Positions 1 to 12,389 are shown, counted from the first letter of the stretch. The stretch: DNA of 64,000 nucleotides from Solanum dulcamara (GCF_947179165.1 NC_077247.1:8767001-8831000); one strand, 5' to 3'. A program made the numbers and translations. Notes: a model not told the origin generated them from the sequence alone.

Positions 1-420
1 GGTTTAACCTTCAAAAGTCCGATTATGAAAATAATGGCAAAGGCCAAGGTGGGCAATGATTTGTGAGACAAGGTTCCACCAATATTCCTCCTCCAAGGTT
101 CAACAAAGACAAGGGTGGTAAACCAACTGTACCAAGAGAGAATGTTGGTACTCAAACCTTTCCTGCTTGCAAGAAGTGTGGAAGGGCTCACAAAGGGGAA
201 TGCTTAGCCGGCTCTAATGCATGTTTTAAGTGTGGCAAGCTGGGCCACCATACTAAGAATTGTAGAGATAGTGGTGGTAGGCCTCAAGGACAAATTGCTC
301 ATGGTCAACAAGTCCAAGGAGGTGTCCAACGCACCAACCGCTTTTACGCCTTGCATGGGAGATAAGAGGTTGAGGATGCACCCAATGTCATTACCGGTAT
401 GTTAAAGGTCTTTTCTTTTG
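1..420 (+). pseudogene. Element A gag, C-terminal part with zinc knuckle (broken)
   Basis: This is the end of the capsid/nucleocapsid polyprotein that would package element RNA. The reading frame in phase with position 63 shows a basic Gln/Gly-rich stretch, a CKKC pair, then the CCHC knuckle CFKCGKLGHHTKNC at about 228-269, with spacing C-x2-C-x4-H-x4-C. All knuckle ligands are present. The frame is interrupted by TGA at 60-62 and by TAA at 363-365, after which the homologous residues continue (EVEDAPNVITGML). A frameshift near 420 separates it from the protease. Element B has the same TGA context at its equivalent site, so that stop may be older than either insertion. The N-terminal capsid region lies outside the window. 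Confidence 0.85.
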
Positions 421-887
421 ATGTATGCAGTATTAGATCCAGGTGCAAATTTATCTTTTGTTACTCCATTCCTTGCTAATAGATTTGATGTTTTACCTGA
501 AATATTATTAGAGCCCTATTTGGTGTCTACCCTCATTAGTGAGTTAGTTATTGCTAGAAAGGTCTATAGGGGTTGACTTGTATCTATCTTGCATAAAGTT
601 ATTCCTTGTGATCTCATTGAGCTTGACATGATAGATTTTGATGTCATTCTTGGGATGGATTGGTTACATGCATCGTATGCTTCCATAGATTATAGGAATC
701 ATTGAGTCAAGTTCCAATTTCTAAATGAGCTTGTTATTGAATGGCAGGGTCGTGATTCGGCGGTAAAGGGACAGTTTATTTCTTATCTTAAGGCCCACAA
801 AATGATTTCTAAGGGATGTATTTACCATATTGTAAGGGTTAGGGATGCCAACTCTAAAATTCCTCCTCTTGAGTTGGTTCCTATAGT
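421..887 (+). pseudogene. Element A aspartic protease (broken)
   Basis: This is the retropepsin-like domain that would cut the Gag-Pol polyprotein. From 421 the frame reads MYAVLDPGANLSFVTPFLA, where LDPGAN holds the catalytic Asp in the form common to plant gypsy elements. A second hallmark, DVILGMDWL, follows at about 640-670. In-frame TGA codons occur near 574 and 703. The end of the domain ([15 protein letters not shown], from 802) joins the RT linker, and a frameshift near 885-960 moves the reading frame into that of the RT. It lies between gag and RT as expected for a chromovirus. It cannot produce an active protein as it stands. Confidence 0.8.
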
Positions 888-2220
888 CATGAATTCCCCG
901 ATATCTTTCCCGATAACCTTCCCGATGTCCCTCTCGAAAGGGAAGTTGATTTTGGTATGGATCTCCTCCTCGATACCCAACATATCTCTATTCTTCCTTA
1001 CCGTATGGCCCTAGTAGAATTGAAAGAGTTGAAGGAACAATTAAAGGACTTGCTAGAGAAAGGGTTTATAAGACCAAGTATTTTTCAATGGGGTGCTCCT
1101 GTGTTATTTGTGAAAAAGAAGGATGGGTCGCTTCAAATGTGCATAGACTACCGGCAATTAAATAAGATGACTATTAAGAACAAGTACCCACTCCCTAGAA
1201 TAGATGACTTGTTTGATCAATTGCAAAGGGCAAGTCCCTTCTCCAAGATCGACCTTTGGTCCGGCTATCACCAACTATGGGTGAGGGAGTGTGACATTCC
1301 CAAAATGGCCTTCTGAACAAGGTATGGTCACTTTGAGTTTGTGGTGATGAGTTTTGGGTTGACGAATGCACCGGCGGTGTTCATGGACTTGATGAATAGG
1401 GTGTTCAAACCTTACCTTGATACCTTTGTGGTAGTCTTCATTGATGATATTTTGATTTACTCTCGGGGTGAGGAAGAACATAAAAATCACTTGAGAGTTG
1501 TGCTTCAAAAGTTGAGGGATAGGCAATTTTTTTCAAAATTTAGTAAGTGTGAATTTTGGTTAAATAAGGTAGCATTTCTTGGTCACGTAGTATCCGATGA
1601 TAGGATCAAGGTTGATCCTAAGAAAATAGAGGCAGTCAAAAATTGGCCTAGACCATTATCTCCTTTAGACATTAGGAGCTTCTTGGGTCTAGTCGGGTAC
1701 TATAAAAAGTTTGTCAAAGGTTTTTCTTCCATGTCAACTCCTATGACTAAATTGACACAAAAGAAATCTAAATTCATATGGACAGATGATTGTGAGAAGA
1801 GTTTCCAGACCTTAAAAAATCGACTTACCTCCGCTCCTATTTTGACTCTCCCAAAAGGATTAGAAGGGTTTGTAGTTTATTGTGATTGCTTCAAAGATTG
1901 GTTTAGGTTGTGTCTTAATGCAAAACGGCAAGGTCATAGCCTATGCTTCTAGGCAATTAAAGGTGCATGAGCGTAACTACCCTACCCATGACCTGGAATT
2001 GGCGGCTGTTGTTTTTGCTTTGAAGATTTAGAGGCATTACCTTTATGGGTGCATGTGGATATGTATACTGATCATAAAAGTCTTCAATATGTGTTCACCC
2101 AAAAGGACCTTAATTTAAGGCAAAGGAGGTGGCTAGAACTCCATAAGGCCTATGACATGAGTGTGCATTATCATCTGGGTAAAGCCAATGTGGTTGTTGA
2201 TGCACTTAGTAGAGTTTATG
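888..2220 (+). pseudogene. Element A reverse transcriptase and RNase H (broken)
   Basis: This is the polymerase that would copy element RNA into DNA, fused to RNase H. In the frame of 957, [20 protein letters not shown] marks the fingers/palm region and the catalytic box FIDD is at 1437-1448 (context [13 protein letters not shown]). [17 protein letters not shown] and [11 protein letters not shown] are typical downstream gypsy RT blocks. An in-frame TGA at 1314-1316 interrupts the palm, probably from a CGA codon. RNase H begins near 1870 (YCD at the first catalytic Asp), shifts frame near 1885-1900, continues as [14 protein letters not shown] with a stop at about 2029, and ends with [10 protein letters not shown] and ALSR. 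A second frameshift lies near 2215. Confidence 0.88.
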
Positions 2221-3784
2221 GAGAGTGTGGCCCATGTGGATAAAAAGAAGAGGGATTTGGTGAAAGATGTTCACCGATTGGCTAGATTAGGGGTGAAGTT
2301 GTGTAGTACTAACGATGGTGGTATGGTTGTTCAAAATAGGTCAGAATCCTCATTAGTGGTGGATGTTAAATCAAAGCAAGATCTTGACCCAACGTTTATT
2401 GAGTTAAAGAAGTTGGTAAAGGAAAAGAGGATAGAGGTATTTTTCCAAGGGGGAGATGGGGTGCTATACTATCAAGGTCGGATATGCGTTCCAAATGTTG
2501 ATGGCCTAAGGAGTTTGATCATTATGGAGGCTCATAATTCTACATACTCCATTCATCCCGATTCAACGAAAATGTACCGAGACTTAAAAGAGTTATATTG
2601 GAGGGGTGGCATGAAGAAGGACATAGCAAGGTTTATGTCCGAATGTACGAATTGCCAACAACTGAAGTTCAAATATCAAAGGTCGGGTAGCCTAGCCCAA
2701 GACATTGAAATCCCTACTTGGAAGTAGGAAGATGTGAATATGGATTTTGTAGTGGGTTTGCCTCATACCCGGAAGCGTCATGACTCGATTTGGGTAATTG
2801 TTGATAGAATGACTAAATGAGCTCACTTCCTACCGGTTAAAACTTCCTATAGTGCCGAAGACTATGCCAAGTTGTATATTCGGGAGTTGGTGAGGTTACA
2901 TGGTATGCCGTTATCCATTATTTCGGATCGTGGTACCCAATTTACTTCTCACTTCTGGAGATCATTTCAAAAAGGCCTAGCTACTAACGTAAAATTAAGC
3001 ACAGCATTCCATCCTCAAACGGATGGGCAAGCCGAAAGGACGATTCAAACACTAGAGGATATGTTAAGGGCTTGTGTATTGGAGTTTAAAAGAAATTAGG
3101 ATGACCATCTATCGCTCATCGAGTTTTCCTATAATAATAGTTATCACTCAAGTATTGAGATGGCGCCATTTAAGGCTTTGTATGGGATATGATGTAGATC
3201 ATCGGTTGGTTGGTTCGAAGTAGGCGAGATGACCTTGTTGGGCCCCAATTTTGATACTTGATGCTTTAGAGAAAGTGAAGATCATTAGAGAAAGGTTGAA
3301 GACGGCTCAAAAGTCCTATTCTGATACTATAAGAAGGGATCTTGAGCTTAATGTGGAGGATTGGGTGTATCTGAAGGTTTCACCCATGAAAGGTGTGGTT
3401 CAATTTGGTAAGAAAGAGAAATTGAGCCCTAGGTATGTAGGGCCTTATAGAATCGTGGGATGTGTTGGTAAGGTTGTATATGAGTTGGAATTACCATTGG
3501 AAATGGCCATGTTTCATCCGGTGTTTCACATGTCTATGTTGAAAAAAAGTGTGGGTGATCCTAGTTCTATTGTACCTATGGGAGTAGTGAATAATGAAGA
3601 AAACTTGACTTATGAAGAAGTTCCTCTGGAAATTTTGGACTGACAAGTTAAGAAATTGAGGAACAAAGAAGTTGCATCTGTTAAAGTCCTTTGAAGGAAT
3701 CAACAAATACAAAGTGCAACATGGGAAGAGGAAGCGGATATGATTAAGAGATACCCTCATCTTTTCCCCTCTACCCAAACCTAA
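2221..3784 (+). pseudogene. Element A integrase with C-terminal chromodomain (broken)
   Basis: This is the integrase that would insert the element copy, ending in a chromodomain that targets chromatin. The HHCC zinc region ends in CTNCQQ near 2645. All three catalytic residues are present: Asp in MDFVVG (about 2740), Asp in ISDRGTQF (about 2920) and Glu in GQAERTIQ (about 3030). Stops interrupt it at 2725-2727, 2818-2820 (K*AHF), 3097-3099 and about 3190. A frameshift near 3245 leads into LSPRYVGPYRI, the chromovirus GPY/F-like region, and FHPVFHMSMLKK. After a TGA at 3641-3643 the chromodomain follows (KKLRNKEVASVKVL, then SATWEEEADMIKRYPHLFP), ending at TAA 3782-3784. Element A keeps the best catalytic triad in the window but is not translatable as one protein. 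Confidence 0.88.
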
Positions 3785-3987
3785 GGTATTAAGTTTTCCT
3801 TGCCCAATTACTTGAAATCTTTGCATCTCAACTTTTCTTGTCATATGCTTGAAAAATTATAAAATATATTTTAAACGATGTTTTAAATTACACTATTGCA
3901 TTAATGATGGGTTATTGGTTTACACTCTACTCTACTCAAGCTAAGTCTTTCCTCATTCGAGGACGAATGTTCCCAAGGGGGAGATAA
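3785..3987 (+). other. Element A 3' untranslated region and polypurine tract
   Basis: Non-coding spacer between the pol stop and the LTR. The purine run AAGGGGGAGATAA (3975-3987) directly abuts the LTR start and fits the polypurine tract that primes plus-strand synthesis. Nothing else was recognised. Confidence 0.75.
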
Positions 3988-6278
3988 TGTAACATCCCCT
4001 AAAAACGGTGTATACGATGTTTCAATTATCGCCTAAAAATAATATAGTCTCTGTATTTTAGGCATAACTTTTCATAAGCTTATCCAAATTGTATGATTAA
4101 AATTTCTAAGTAACCACAACATTATTACCTAAAACTTTTATCAAGACCATATTTTAAGTTTCGGAGATTAAGTAGGTCAAATAAATTAATTGTTGTAAGA
4201 CAGAATGATGTGATGGAATGGAGTATTTATAGAAGAAAGATCATATCTCAATGTGGGATTATCCAAATTGGTTGATTCTTAAATGATATGAAACTAGACT
4301 TCCATATCTACAATTCTTATGAAGACACCAAATCCTAATAAGGAATTTATCTTATTCAAACGCAGTTCCAAAAAAGAGTATTCTGTTAAAAAAACTTCAT
4401 CTCACCTACCATGGAAAGATCTAGATACATTTGACATCACTCATGACATCAATTGTCCTCCATTTAACATCACCCATGACATCACAATTTTTCATTAAAT
4501 TTTCAGTTTTTTAATTTATAATTATTTTATTTATTGTTAGGTCCCTCCTCCACACCTATAAATACCTACCTTATTTCCTCATTTTATTCATTAAGCTTTC
4601 TCAAGAAACTCTTCTCTCTATACACTTCTTTACACATTCTCAAATGTAGTTTTAGTTCTTAATAGTGAAAAAATACTATTCTGGTAATCCATTTACTGAG
4701 GGTAGTATACAAAATATTCCGGCGAGGAGAAAAGCTAGGACTCAAGAGTGTTCATTAAGTCCTTCGATTCCGGCTAAAGCTTCGAATTCTAGGTATTAAG
4801 GCTTCAATGAGAGTATTCCTTATACTCTCATGCCTAAATTATTATAATTATATGATAAATTGTGTTTATTTTCTTTAAGCTTTACTCTAAGTTTTGTGGG
4901 TGTTTATCCATGGGTTCTTCCACCCATGTAGTCCAAAAACTCTTTTAATTAAGTCTCTTGATTTCAAGTAATATTTTCTTATGGTAATTCTTATTTTTAC
5001 TTAATAGTATGAATCGTGGTTAAATTAATGATTATTGATCTATTTTGATGCAACATAATTTTATATGTATGAATTGATGGTTTGCAAGTAATTCCTCTAT
5101 TTATCTATTTAAAGGTTCTTGAAATTCATGCTAGGTTGTTTAAAGCATGATTTTTAATTTTGGATTTCAAAGCATTTATGTATATTTATTTACATACATA
5201 TTTGCAAGTTGAAGTAATTTGAACCCACCTAGTCTTACTATATTTTTAATAAAGTTTGACTTAAAAGCTTTGACTCCAAATAAATGTTTATGAAAGCAAT
5301 ATCTATGATCAAAAGGGAGTCTTATGAAATGAAAGAATGATGAAATGAAAGAATGATGAAATGATATGAATGATGGATTCTTTATGCAATAAGGACAATT
5401 CTTGCATATTTGAATTATCAAATGTTTTAATTAGCTATTCTACCGAATATGATGTTTGAATTCTCAAGTTATATGCTATGAATATTTTGAAGTATTAAAC
5501 TATTCCGTGGAATTGACTTAGCACCGAATGAGGCATTGAGGTAGGATTCGGTAAGGGAATCCTAATAGCAACTCCTTGTCTCATTAACTATGTGCCAACA
5601 TAGGAGCCCTTGTAGGCTTAGGCTAATGGATCCATGAAAGCCCTTAAAGTTAAAGTTAAAGAAATGAATGAAGTTGACGGAGTTCTACCTAGCAAGTAGT
5701 CTCCCCGGCCAATGTAGGGGATTAGTTGGATTCCATGTAATAGCTCGCATGGTCTTAAATGTCGGTTATGGTTATTTTCCCACAAAATAAATATTTTAAA
5801 GGATATCTATATGATTTATTATGCATGTATTACATTATATTCCATATTACATAATTCAAAGTACTAACGCATACTCTTTTGCCTACATGATATCACCATG
5901 TAGGGACCAGTTCTCCTCCTCATTCTCCTCCACATGGCTAGTTGAGATTTCGTTGAAGACTACTTTTGGTGAGTTCCCATGTTCCGAGAATAATACTCCT
6001 TTATCTTTCTAGCTTATGATATGTTGAGATATTTTACTATGGTATTTCTTCTATTATGATTGAGGGTGAGCTAGAGACTTGTCTTAGCCCCGTTAAATCT
6101 AATAGTTAGATGTATTGTTGGACATATGTAAGTTGAATATTTATTACTATGATTTCCACTTTTTTATTTATCATTCTTACCTATGAAAGGTTAAAAGAAT
6201 GCTAAGAGGCTTGTTTGAGGTACTTTCGGGTTCCTCATTCGCCATGTCACGTCTAGGCCCTAGGCTTGGGTCGTGACA
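3988..6278 (+). repeat. Element A 3' LTR (2291 bp)
   Basis: The LTR starts TGTAACATCCCC and ends GGGTCGTGACA, so it has TG...CA ends, and it directly follows the polypurine tract. It matches the solo LTR G (19077-21414) along its whole length, for example at the blocks near 5530-5720 and 20590-20790, and so defines one LTR family. A TATA box (TATAAATA, 4557-4564) followed by a CT-rich initiator-like tract (about 4600-4630) marks the likely promoter and the U3/R boundary. No protein-coding gene is visible; short open frames here are chance. Confidence 0.88.
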
Positions 6279-9224
6279 TAAAGTAGCATCTATATATATA
6301 TATATATGTTATGACTCATTCTTATATACAAAAAATTAATTTATCTTCCTATTTCAAGAGACTTCTAGAGAAAGAAAGAAGAGAAGAAAAATCTAGAACT
6401 AGAGAGAGAGCAGGTTCGGCTAAGGAGAAAGAAAGATAAGCCTCCGATTTCGTTCTGTGAATTAATTATATAGGGTGTAACACTATGTTATGAAGATGTT
6501 AGTAATGTAAATTTATGATTTGTAGCAGCACCAAAATATTAGCAAGCATCCACAAAGTTTTAGTCGCGCAAAAGGAACGTCCGAGGCAAGTTTTGGCGAA
6601 TTTGGTGAGTTTCGGGCAAGGTAAGGTTTTCCCTTTCAAATTGTAGTTTATGATGATGTTATAAGGTATATTAAATGTCTTAAATAAGGTTTTAAGTGTA
6701 AAAATTTCATAATGATGCTTGACGTTAGAAACAAACTAAATTGAAGTCGCCATAGCTAAATCGAAGTCGCGTAGGGTGTTGTGATTGTGGGCCATGGTTG
6801 TAGATGGTGTGGTTGTGTGTTACAGGGATGTAAATGGTTCTAAAAAGGGTGTGGGTTCTTCTGGTTTCATCCACACGGCCCCCCGTTTAGTATGGTTAAA
6901 GGTTTTATGAAATAAAAGTTAAAAACTCTATTTTGGTATCGTAGTTTTGAGCTAGTTGTTTGGAGTTGTATTAGGTAATGTTGAAGTTATTTATTTATAT
7001 ATATGATTCTTTTTGTTATTGTTGGTATGGTTGTTGATATTTTTGCTGAGTGAAATCTCAGGGATATTGATATTATAGGGGAGATGTTGCCCGATTTTCG
7101 GTAACTTTGGAACTAGTAACAAACTAGTCGAGGGTATTGGATAAGGAAATGATTACTATGGGTACATGGTTGTAGAGTTGGAAATAGGAAAGAGAAAGGT
7201 CATTAACCTTAGTATTACTCTCATGTTATTAGTTCAAGGAGGTAACGAGGCGAGCTGGATTACAGTTAATCCACAAAAGGTATGTGAAGCTTACCCTTTC
7301 TTTCTTTTGGCATGTCTTAACCTTAAGTTATATATATTCGAAACTTGGGAGTCATTCCATTCATAAAGCTCTAAGTATGAGTCAAGACCCTTGTTCACTT
7401 CTGGATGTTAGAACTCCTGCACTAAGTGGACTCATCACCTTTCAAGTCTTCTGTAGGATGAAAAGTACTACATATAAGGCCGATCTCCTTCTTTCGATGA
7501 AATCGCTTAAGGTAAGTGAAATGATGTCTGATATAAGTTTAGAGGTAATTCCATTTATTGGTTCCGGATATAATTCATGACTCATAGTCACTTCTGAATA
7601 CTAAGGGTCCTAAAGTAGTTAGACTACTACTCCTGAGCAACCTATATGTTGAATAGTAAGTGGAAATATAAGCTCCTATTCTAAAAGGCTATGAGAGGAT
7701 AAATGTCTCTGATTGCATAAGCTGTATCTCTAATTGCATAAGCTATGTGTCTGATTGCATAAATTATGTCTTTGATTGCATAAACTTTGTGGCATTATCT
7801 TGGTACACGCCTGTGGTTCCTGAGGCCCTAATTGATGAAATCCCTAATAACATCTAAAGGGTATCTCGGAGAATTACTTTCCTGGTCTTCAAGTGACGGT
7901 TCACTTGACTGTTTCATTGAGTCTCAGGAGATGACGTAGTTGCATATGGTTTCTCACTACTCTACTCGTGCATATGGTAACCCTTCTTTCATCGAGTCCC
8001 ATGATGGGCCGGGAACATTATTGTGCATAGCTTTATTACTCCTTCACTAAGTCCCGGGCCAGCTATGTATATGTATATATGAAGTATATGATGATCAAAT
8101 GTTATATATGATAAAGTTGAAGAATACGATGATGCCATATGTGATAAAGTTATTCACCGAGTCTCGGGATAGATATATATATATATGATGATATGATAAA
8201 AATGTGGATCGAGCCATACGTTCCTTAGCATTGTTTTAAATTATGGATCAGGACGAACGTTCCTTGTTATATTTTATTATGTGATAATGGCACCAAGTCC
8301 CATAAAGGGGTCGGGTGCGGTACATCATGTACACTACTCTTTCACTGAGTCCCTCACTACAGGGTCAGATACTTACATAGGCATGCATATAAAAATATAG
8401 GGATACACTTGTGACCCCGAGCCCCATAGTGGACCGGATGTACTATGATGACATATACGATATGATTATCCCGTATATGATGATATGATGTCGTATACGA
8501 TGACCTGATGAAATAATATACATGATAAGAGGGGATGATGATATGGTGATATGGTAATATGATGAAATAGTTATGATATTGGGTCCCTTAGTGAGCCGAG
8601 CACAGGGTATGATGATGTATATGACTACGTGTCCTAAGGTGCAGGTACATTAATTTCTTAATTGTTACACTTCTCCTCTACATCCTTGTTTCAGTTATGG
8701 TCTCAGCTATGATGTATTATTATTTATATACTCTGTACATATATCATACTAACCTCTCTTTCTTTCGGGGGAGGGAGGCTGCATTTCATGCCCGCAGGTA
8801 CAGGTACTTACTTTGGAGATCTGCTAGCTTAGGACTCCCACTCAGCTATGTCGGAAGTGCTCCACTATTCCAAAGCCTTGCTTTTGGTGCTAATCATATA
8901 ATGTATATAGTTGTTTATTCAGGGTACAGCGGGGGCCTTGTCCCCCCATATGTCACTATTAATATTCTTAGAGGTCTGTAGACATATGTAGGTGAGTTGT
9001 TTACGAGTTTGATTCAGTTATGCCTATATGGCATATTATAAATGTTATTATGTTAAGTCATCCTTGTCGGCCCTTGCATGACATGGTGCAAATGAAAGAG
9101 GCTATATGCAAATGAATTTGCTATCACCCACTAGATTCTCGTGTATAGTTCTTATAGTTGAGATTTATGTATACGGGGGTCCAGGTCGGACCTTAGTTAC
9201 GGACTACGAAGTTGGGCTGTGACA
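6279..9224 (+). repeat. Family-D LTR, 5' part missing (cut by element A)
   Basis: This matches the body and 3' end of the family-D LTRs further right: a shared leader block (dispersed AGCAGCACCAAAA near 6523), the ATG/TAT-rich middle, the block near 8800-8960 and the terminal CGGGGGTCCAGG...GGGCTGTGACA (9173-9224). The first about 550 bp of the family LTR are absent because element A is inserted at 6278/6279; the missing part should lie left of element A, outside the window. The LTR ends at 9224 with CA, one base before the ATG of the element C gag, and no primer-binding site follows, so this is a solo LTR in element C, not the 5' LTR of C. Confidence 0.8.
7703..7790 (+). repeat. Short tandem repeat inside family-D LTR, about 4 units of 21-22 bp
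   Basis: Four imperfect copies of a unit built on the core TGATTGCATAA lie head to tail, with CTAATTGCATAAGC as the second unit. The other family-D LTRs near 31370, 40870 and 47130 have only one corresponding site (TCTGATTTCATAAGCC type), so the expansion looks private to this copy. Confidence 0.7.
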
Positions 9225-10440
9225 ATGGCCTCTTCTTCTAATAGACTTATGGAAGCTGCTCATGAAGGTACAGGTGACTTTTATTCCCAACCTCATTCAC
9301 TAGAATGGATTGGTGAACATTTCTTGGATCAATATGTTCCCTATACTAATGAGTCTGAAATAGGAAACCAACAAGGAGTAAGAGTTGGTCCACATCCTCA
9401 CATGAGCCATAGTACTCAAGTTATGAATCCTCATTTCCAATAGATAGCTGAATTCTTCCATCGCATGGCTGAAATGATGCATGATCCCAATGGGATAAAT
9501 ATTAAAAAGATGAGGAAATGGGTGGAGTTGAATTTGAAGGCACTGTTGATCCCACTGATGCTGAATAATGGCTTTAGTGCATGGAGACGGTGTTTGAGCA
9601 GTTGGAGTGTTTAGATGTTGCCAAATTCAAGTATGTCATCTCACTATTACAGAAGGATGCTTATGATTGGTGGGTAAGTGTACCAAATGCAAAACCAAAA
9701 CCTCCAATTCTTACTTGGGATGATTTTGTTAAAGGATTTCATATGAAGTAATGTCCAGCCTACTTTTAGTGATGCTAAGAAAAAAGAGTTTTTGAATCTA
9801 AGGCAATGAGGCATGTCTATTGCTGAGTATCAACAAAAGTTTCTTAGACTTTTTCGTTATGCTGGAGGTATTATTAATGAGGAAAAAGATAAGTTCATGA
9901 GGTTTGATGATAGTCTTAATGATTCCATCAGAAAGAATGTGGCAATCCTGCAACATGAGAACTTTTGTAAATTAATTTTTTTTGTTTTTACTTAGGAAAG
10001 ACTTGATAAGGAAAAACATAGTAGACATGAGAACAGATTCTGATAGCCTAGATCAGATCTTGAAGGTCCATCTAAAAAGGGAAGATTTTATGATTCTAAG
10101 GCTAGTAGTGTCCATAAGTCATCTCAACAGAAGCAAAACAAATTAGATTTTTTCTACAGCTAGCACTCTGAACTATAGACAAGGAAAGACTTGTGTTCCC
10201 ATTTGTTCACAATGTGGAAAGAATCATTATGGTGCTTGCATAAGAGCTTCTGGTGCATATTTTAATTGTGGGAGATATGATCATAAAGTGAAGGATTATC
10301 CTAATCCTAATAATGTTCCTCTATTGTGCACTGAAGGCTCAGTTCAGAAGCCTTCTAATAATTCTCCTCAAACTAATAGAGGTTCAAAGCCTAAAAACAA
10401 CCAAGCAGCGGGGGTGAGTGGATCAAATTAAGCTAGCGGG
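9225..10440 (+). pseudogene. Element C gag (broken)
   Basis: Capsid/nucleocapsid polyprotein. The start ATG (9225-9227) is chosen because the frame reads MASSSNRLMEAAHEG with no plausible upstream extension into the LTR. The frame has TAG at 9441-9443 and other stops and shifts through 9500-9800. The capsid region is recognisable from KYVISLLQKDAYDWWVS (about 9630) and SIAEYQQKFLRLFRYAGG (about 9816-9870). The C-terminal nucleocapsid carries CSQCGKNHYGAC (about 10210) and a second knuckle whose outer cysteines are both replaced by tyrosine (YFNCGRYDHKVKDY, about 10258-10300). The protein cannot be made, and its second zinc knuckle would not bind metal. Confidence 0.85.
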
Positions 10441-11154
10441 TCAAGAGCTACTGCACGAGCTTATGCTATGAGGCAGAGATATGATCAAGAGGGACAGGAC
10501 GTGGTTGTTGGTAAATTTTACTTATTTAGCTTATCTGTGTTTACACTATTTTATCTTGATTCTACACATTCCAATATTTGTTCAGCACTTGTTCTTCCTG
10601 AAAATGTGAAATCTATGAGATGTAACTATGATGTACTGGTTGAAGGTCCTTTGGGTCACCAAGTTGTTTGTAATCGAATTTACCAAGCTTGTCCCTTCGT
10701 GATTTAAAACCTAGTCTTCCTTGCTGATTTGATTGAAATGCCTTTCCACGACTTTGATATTATTATCGGGATGGATTCTCTTTATAAATATCATGAAGTT
10801 ATGGATTGTAGGTCCAAGGATGTGACTTTTAAGGATCTTGTATTTTCACACATTATTGTACAAGGTAAAAGATCATTGACATCTAATATAATTTCTGCTG
10901 CCTTGGCAAAAAAGATGATTCGTCAAGGTTGTAGTGCATATCTTGCTCATATAATTGATACACGTGTGGAGATTCCTAGTCTTAAAGACATACCTACTGT
11001 GTGTGGCTTTCCTAAAGTGTTCCCAGAAAATCTTCCTGGATTGCCACCAAAAATAGAAGTTGAATTTTTGATCGAGCTTATTCCTGGATCTTCCCCTATT
11101 TCTACCACTCCTTATGGACTAGCTCCAGCAAAATTAAGGGAATTGAAAACTTAA
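10441..11154 (+). pseudogene. Element C protease and pol linker (broken)
   Basis: Retropepsin-like domain. The frame from 10468 reads through FYLDSTHSNICSALVLP, where LDSTHS sits where the catalytic Asp box belongs. A stop at 10705-10707 is followed in the same frame by the second half, with the hallmark FDIIIGMDSLYKYH (about 10750-10790). The linker ends in a Pro-rich stretch (LPGLPPKIEVEF) that leads into RT, and the frame closes with TAA at 11152-11154. The assignment rests on the order gag-protease-RT and on the two short motifs. It is inactive as it stands because of the stops. Confidence 0.75.
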
Positions 11155-12310
11155 TTGTAAGAACTTCTTGAAAAAGGTTTTATTCATCCAAGTGTTTCTC
11201 CTTAGAGAGCCCTTGTGCTATTTGTAAAGAAGAAAGATGACACTCTTAGAATTTGTATTGACTATAGACAATTGAACAAAATAACAGTCAAGAATAGATA
11301 TCCATTACCAAAGATCGATGATTTGTTTGACCAACTGAAGGGTGCTAATTTATTATTAAAGATTGATTTAAGGTATGGATGTGACCAACTGTGTTTTAGA
11401 GAAGAAAGATATTCCTAAAACTGCTTTTAGAACTCGGTACGGTCATTATGAATTCTTGGTGATGCCATTCGGATTGACTAATGTTCCTGCAATATTCATG
11501 GATATAATAAATTGAGTATTTAAGCCTTATCTTGATCAATTTGTGGTGGTATTTATAGATGATATATTAGTATATTCCAAGAGTAGTGAAGATTATGATA
11601 AATATCTTCGGATTGTTTTGCAAATTTTGAAGGAGAAAGAACTTTATGCTAAACTTTCCAAAGTGTGAATTTTGGCTAAATGAAGTGGCTTTTCTGGGAT
11701 ATGTTGTGTCAATCGAAGGTGTGAAGGTGGATCCTAGTAAAATTGAAGCAATTTTTGAATCAAAACCTCCCAAAAGTCCAACTGAAATAAAAAATTTCTT
11801 AGGCTTAGCAGGTTACTATAGAAGGTTTGTGAAAGGCTTCTCTATTATAGCCTCTCCTTTGACTAAACTCTTAAAGAAGGAAGTAAAGTTTACTTGGGAT
11901 GAAAAATGCCAAGAGAGCTTTGAAACGCTCAAATCCTTGTTGACACAAGCTCCTATACTTACTCTACCAATGGAGGGGAAGGAGTACGTGATATATAGTG
12001 ATGCTTCTTATCATGGTTTGGGACGTATTTTTATGCAAGAAGGGAAAGTTATTTCTTATGCCTCTCGGAAATTAAAATCACATGAACTGAATTATTCTAC
12101 TCATGATCTAGAACTTGTTACTATAGTGTTTGCCTTAAAGATATGGAGGCACTATTTGTATGAAGAAAAATGTCATATATTCACTTATCACAAGAGCTTA
12201 AAATATTTGGATACGTAGAAAGAGATGAACTTAAGATAACTCAGATAGCTTGAACTAATCAAAGATTATGATTGCACGATTGACTATCATCTAGGTAAAG
12301 CCTTAAGTCA
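11155..12310 (+). pseudogene. Element C reverse transcriptase and RNase H (broken)
   Basis: RT shows [20 protein letters not shown] (from 11218), the catalytic box FIDD at 11552-11563 and, after a frameshift, [17 protein letters not shown] and [11 protein letters not shown]. Frameshifts lie near 11390 and 11640 and a stop (N*VF) near 11514. RNase H follows with YSDAS (first Asp, about 11995) and [15 protein letters not shown]. The third conserved site reads FTYHKSLKY (about 12180), with Tyr in place of the Asp that is conserved in elements A and E' (TDHKSL). Stops at 12216-12218 and after end the domain. The remaining pol is found beyond element B, from 21751. Confidence 0.85.
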
Positions 12311-12389
12311 TAAATTGCAGAAGCCTTAAGTCATAAATACTTCAAAAGCTTATCTCTAAATCCTTTACCCTTGTCTAGAGTTAAGAGTC

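Larger units (their letters stand above)
1..6278 (+). mobile_element. Element A: Ty3/gypsy chromovirus, 5' end outside window
   Basis: This is the 3' two thirds of an LTR retrotransposon on the plus strand. Domains run in gypsy order: gag zinc knuckle, protease, reverse transcriptase, RNase H, integrase, chromodomain, then a polypurine tract and a 2.29-kb LTR. The chromodomain and domain order place it among plant chromoviruses, probably the Tekay/Del clade (inference). It cuts a family-D LTR whose right part resumes at 6279, so its left LTR and the other half of its target lie left of the window. The five bases after the LTR (taaag, 6279-6283) should be the right target-site duplication. The coding region has several stops and frameshifts, so the element is non-autonomous. 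Confidence 0.9.

Noticed and set aside
9225..9443. 74-codon open frame opening at the LTR/gag junction as a host gene
   Set aside because: It is the N-terminus of the element C gag; the same polyprotein continues past the stop.
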